This document shows positions 7,051 through 8,522 of a stretch of 8,522 nt of DNA, in pieces. This DNA is from Candidatus Omnitrophota bacterium (GTDB lineage Bacteria > Omnitrophota > Gorgyraeia > Zapsychrales > Fredricksoniimonadaceae). Every line of letters begins with the position of its first letter. Position 1 is the first letter of the stretch. A program made the translations under genes and the position numbers. Location of the stretch: assembly GCA_023247575.1 (NCBI GenBank), contig JAHFGE010000061.1:1-8522 (forward strand), read 5' to 3'. Below the pieces are notes generated by a model that worked only from the letters and a program-made list of their open reading frames with translations, was not told the DNA's origin and did no database searches.

Positions 7051-7084
7051 ATATTGTATAGTAATTGTCTAGTATATTGTATAG
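7051..7084. promoter_or_regulatory. Three-copy operator-like repeat upstream of the Fic gene
   Basis: ATATTGTATAG occurs exactly at 7051-7061 and 7074-7084. A third copy of its last nine bases, ATTGTCTAG with one mismatch, lies between them at 7064-7072. The 9-base cores start at 7053, 7064 and 7076, steps of 11 and 12 bases, about one helical turn, so proteins bound to them would sit on one face of the DNA. The array ends 15 bases before the Fic ATG, where a promoter would be. No good -10/-35 pair is visible; a weak TAGACA/TAATCT pair at 17 bases would predict a leaderless start. Confidence 0.6.
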
Positions 7085-7092
7085 GAATGCTC

Positions 7093-7116
7093 TTAATAGG
7101 GGCTGTCCCCTATTAA
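7093..7116. repeat. Perfect palindrome spanning the stop codon of the mscS remnant
   Basis: The arms TTAATAGGGG (7093-7102) and CCCCTATTAA (7107-7116) are perfect 10-base inverted repeats around CTGT. The mscS stop codon (7113-7115) lies inside the right arm. On the minus strand it contains AATAGGGGACAG, close to AATAGGGAACAG of the palindrome at 7842-7867. Both recall REP sequences that accompany Y1-type REP-associated transposases; none is in the window. As RNA it could end the mscS message, but no T-run follows. Confidence 0.75.
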
Positions 7117-7822
7117 ACGCCGGCAGGTTGGCGGATGACGATGTTTTGACGGCCAAGCTCATCCCGGATGGCTTTGTTGACCGCAAATTTGACATCAAAA
7201 TAAACGGCAGGCAGTACCCAGACAAAAGCCTGCAAATTAATGCCATTGGCCCCGAAAGAATGGATGCCTACCTTGATAGGCTGATGAGGAGGAATCTGTT
7301 TATTCTTCTTTAAGATTGTTTCTATAATAGTTAAAGCCTTATCGACATCTTATCATAACTGATGCCAACTTAAAACTCGAGCTTACGGTATTGGGAATAG
7401 TTCTTAATCACTTCCCCTTGCGCCCCAGCCACTTCAATAATATCGCCAACTTTAAAAGGTTTGGTGAATATTAAAGAAGCACCCGAAGCATAGTTAGACA
7501 GCGGCCCCTGCAAAGCCAGCCCCGCGCCCACACCAGCCACCGAGAGGCCGGCAATCAAAGGGGCAATTTGCACTCCCAGGCAACTGATGGCCAAAAGTAA
7601 GGACAATACCAGGACGGTCCCATAGATGGACTGGGCAATGAATTTCTCAATGGTGATATCAATACTTCATCGCTGCAATGCTTTACGCGCCATCCCAGTG
7701 GCCACTTTGGCCAATATCCATCCCACCGCCAAAATGACAAGAGCACCGATGATTTGAAAACTATAACGCACCATGTGCTCGGTAATAAAGTCGATAATTT
7801 TAATTAACCTGTCGTGGGCCAT
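7113..7822 (-). pseudogene. Decayed MscS-family mechanosensitive channel gene
   Basis: An ATG at 7820-7822 with AAGGA 5 bases upstream opens an MscS-like reading frame. It has an N-terminal membrane helix (IIGALVILAVGWILAKV), RKALQR, then TIEKFIAQSIYGTVLVLSLLLAISCLGV. The pore-lining helix reads IAGLSVAGVGAGLALQGPLSNYASG and the beta domain begins FTKPFKVGDIIEVAGAQGEV. The 3' part DVDKALTIIETILKKN ... FGANGINLQAFVWVLP ... GRQNIVIRQPAGV ends at TAA 7113-7115. Four lesions break it. There is a TGA at 7667-7669 (codon 52). About 30 codons, compared with E. coli MscS, are missing at about 7408/7409, removing the TxLRTxDN/IPN segment. A TAA at 7370-7372 falls where Lys is expected between KLEF and VGISYD. 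A frameshift of one base lost (or two gained) lies at 7350-7351 between YD and DVDKA. An intact MscS would act as a pressure-relief channel; this copy cannot make one. Confidence 0.85.
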
Positions 7823-7841
7823 GACTGTCCTTAAAATTAAA

Positions 7842-7867
7842 TAGGGAACAGTTGCGACTGTTCCCTA
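7842..7867. repeat. Perfect palindrome at the predicted mscS transcription start
   Basis: TAGGGAACAGT (7842-7852) and ACTGTTCCCTA (7857-7867) are perfect 11-base inverted repeats around the loop TGCG. It belongs with the palindrome at 7093-7116 (shared AATAGGGRACAG). It lies immediately after the predicted -10 box, so the mscS message would start inside or next to it and carry a 5' hairpin ending 10 bases before the ribosome binding site. Confidence 0.75.
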
Positions 7868-7894
7868 CTATATCATTTCGATTAGATAATTCAA
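7867..7894 (-). promoter_or_regulatory. Probable promoter of the mscS remnant
   Basis: The minus strand has TTGAAT (7889-7894, four of six) and TATAGT (7867-7872, five of six) separated by 16 bases. The predicted start is near 7860, giving a leader of about 40 bases before the ATG at 7822. Confidence 0.45.
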
Positions 7895-7930
7895 CTATTT
7901 CAATGCTGCGAATTCCTCTTCTTTTGCCAG

Positions 7931-7970
7931 CGGCCCGTCTCGCCGATGGCTCGCCGAGGCGGACATGCCC
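7931..7970. repeat. GC-rich palindromic element between the toxin gene and mscS
   Basis: In an otherwise AT-rich spacer this stretch contains TCGCCGA twice (7940-7946 and 7951-7957). It also has an imperfect stem, GTC-T-CGCC at 7937-7944 against GGCGGAC at 7958-7964, with one bulged base. Its CGCCGATGGC (7941-7950) is identical to ten bases in the second palindrome inside the rodZ-like gene (minus strand), pointing to one dispersed repeat family. Confidence 0.5.
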
Positions 7971-7998
7971 AGCAGCGGTAGCGTTTGAGTCGATACCG

Positions 7999-8274
7999 CT
8001 AATCCTTATAGATATCATGTGTTCCAATATCGTAATATATGACTTCAGAAGAATTAATAAAACGAAACAGGATACGATATTGATAATTAATAGAATATGA
8101 CCAATAGCCTTCTAAAAAGCCTTTAAGTTTATGCGTTTTTAGGCGCGCATCAAAAGCATCATCACGAAACCATTGATCCTTACGAATGGCTAAATCTTGA
8201 ATGAAAATGGGAAGTTTGCGGAAGGATTTTTTAAAATCGGACGAGACATGTACTTTGGAAATAATCCGGAGCAT
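7999..8274 (-). CDS. RelE/ParE-superfamily toxin of a type II toxin-antitoxin pair
   Basis: This 91-residue protein has the RelE fold pattern. It has a first beta strand (LRIISKVHVS), then two helices with basic residues (DFKKSFRKLPIFIQDLAIRK). The conserved LKTHKLKGFLEGYWSYSI follows, then YQYRILFRFI with Arg67, and the C-terminal strand YYDIGTHDIYKD with His86. In the family such toxins cleave mRNA on the ribosome (RelE, YafQ, YoeB) or, in the ParE branch, poison gyrase. The GTHDIYK ending and central Arg favour an RNase, but I cannot fix the subgroup. The ATG at 8272-8274 is 3 bases after the antitoxin stop codon, so the two are co-transcribed and translationally coupled. The reading frame is intact, with all expected elements, unlike the neighbouring mscS. 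The stop codon is TAG. Confidence 0.88.
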   Translation of the reverse strand: MLRIISKVHVSSDFKKSFRKLPIFIQDLAIRKDQWFRDDAFDARLKTHKLKGFLEGYWSYSINYQYRILFRFINSSEVIYYDIGTHDIYKD

Positions 8275-8277
8275 ACC

Positions 8278-8475
8278 TTAACCACGTAATTCAGCGAGAG
8301 AACGGACGATCGTTGTCTTCCCCCTTCTTATTTCTTTCTCTCCCCGACGAATTTTTGCCAGAGCGTCTTTCGTTTCAACAAAATTCTTTAACAACTGTTC
8401 ATAATCTCGACGACGAACAACTACTAAATCTTCCCCTCTAGTTACTTTTTTAGGTATGGTTAACGTTGAGCTCAT
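8278..8475 (-). CDS. Antitoxin of the RelE-like pair
   Basis: The 65-residue product from the ATG at 8473-8475 begins SSTLTIPKKVTRGEDLVVV, a beta-rich stretch resembling small AbrB- or Phd-like DNA-binding antitoxins. RRRDYEQLLK follows, and then a long charged helix (ETKDALAKIRRGEKEIRRGK) ending in a short motif, TTIVRSLAELRG. In such modules the N-terminus binds the operator and the C-terminus wraps the toxin; both roles are inferred from position and size. A GTG at 8488-8490 would add five residues. I reject it because it overlaps the strong Shine-Dalgarno TGGAGGT, which is ideally spaced for the ATG. It lies directly upstream of the toxin gene. I recall similar short antitoxins from candidate-phylum genomes but give no family name. 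Confidence 0.82.
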   Translation of the reverse strand: MSSTLTIPKKVTRGEDLVVVRRRDYEQLLKNFVETKDALAKIRRGEKEIRRGKTTIVRSLAELRG

Positions 8476-8482
8476 AATGTTT

Positions 8483-8489
8483 ACCTCCA
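8483..8489 (-). promoter_or_regulatory. Strong ribosome binding site that decides the antitoxin start
   Basis: The minus strand reads TGGAGGT with 7 bases to the ATG at 8473-8475. It is the best Shine-Dalgarno sequence in the window, as expected for an antitoxin made in excess of its toxin. The rest up to 8522 is AT-rich (TATGTTATAT on the minus strand), but the promoter is not complete within the window. Confidence 0.75.
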
Positions 8490-8522
8490 CTAGAAATATA
8501 ACATAGAAATGACAGAAACGCT

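Noticed and set aside
7046..7246. Minus-strand open frame of 66 codons between Fic and mscS
   Set aside because: It overlaps the mscS 3' remnant in another frame, and the mscS frame gives a clear family match (FGANGINLQAFVWVLP).
7065..7313. Plus-strand open frame of 82 codons
   Set aside because: It is the antisense of the mscS C-terminal region and includes the palindrome and Fic repeats. There is no family resemblance.
7667..7669. In-frame TGA in mscS as evidence for UGA recoding
   Set aside because: No intact gene here ends in TGA, which briefly suggested recoding. Eight stops are too few, and the same mscS copy also has a TAA, a frameshift and a deletion, so ordinary decay is simpler.

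Overview
The window reads as a piece of a Gram-negative bacterial chromosome of moderate GC. Every gene I can support is on the minus strand, so the order of transcription runs from high to low coordinates. A secreted protein at the left edge (its HPPILKGIKVHADNPFRF segment) and the rpsO-pnp-ftsK-rodZ order remind me, from memory only, of uncultured Omnitrophota-type genomes. I cannot prove this lineage from 8.5 kb.

Right part (about 7113-8475), accessory: a compact type II toxin-antitoxin pair (antitoxin 8278-8475, RelE-like toxin 7999-8274). It is followed by a decayed mscS-type mechanosensitive channel gene (7113-7822) that carries an in-frame TGA, a missing stretch of about 30 codons, a TAA and a frameshift. 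The mscS remnant still has a credible promoter and ribosome binding site. Perfect palindromes of one related family (core GGGRACAG) sit at both of its ends: one at the predicted transcription start, one across its stop codon.

Middle (6038-7084): a Fic-domain enzyme with an N-terminal self-inhibitory motif and a C-terminal winged helix. Directly upstream is a three-copy operator-like repeat with about one helical turn between copies.

Left part (344-5960), core housekeeping operon: a near-consensus sigma70-type promoter (5932-5960) drives rpsO (ribosomal protein S15), pnp (polynucleotide phosphorylase), ftsK (DNA translocase of division) and a rodZ-like cell-shape gene. Spacers are short, and ftsK and rodZ overlap by 32 bases. 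The rpsO leader contains a long palindromic element. The rodZ-like gene carries two tandem GC-rich palindromes read in frame as a Pro/Gly/Ala-rich linker. One of these shares the 10-mer CGCCGATGGC with an intergenic element near 7945, which suggests a dispersed palindromic repeat that has entered a coding region.

Left edge (1-243): the start of a gene for an exported protein, with a signal peptide, cut by the window end.

I see no rRNA, tRNA, CRISPR array or transposase. The most interesting material is the palindromic repeats (in-gene, in a ribosomal-protein leader and around a pseudogene) and the Fic operator array. I found no clear new multi-gene system.
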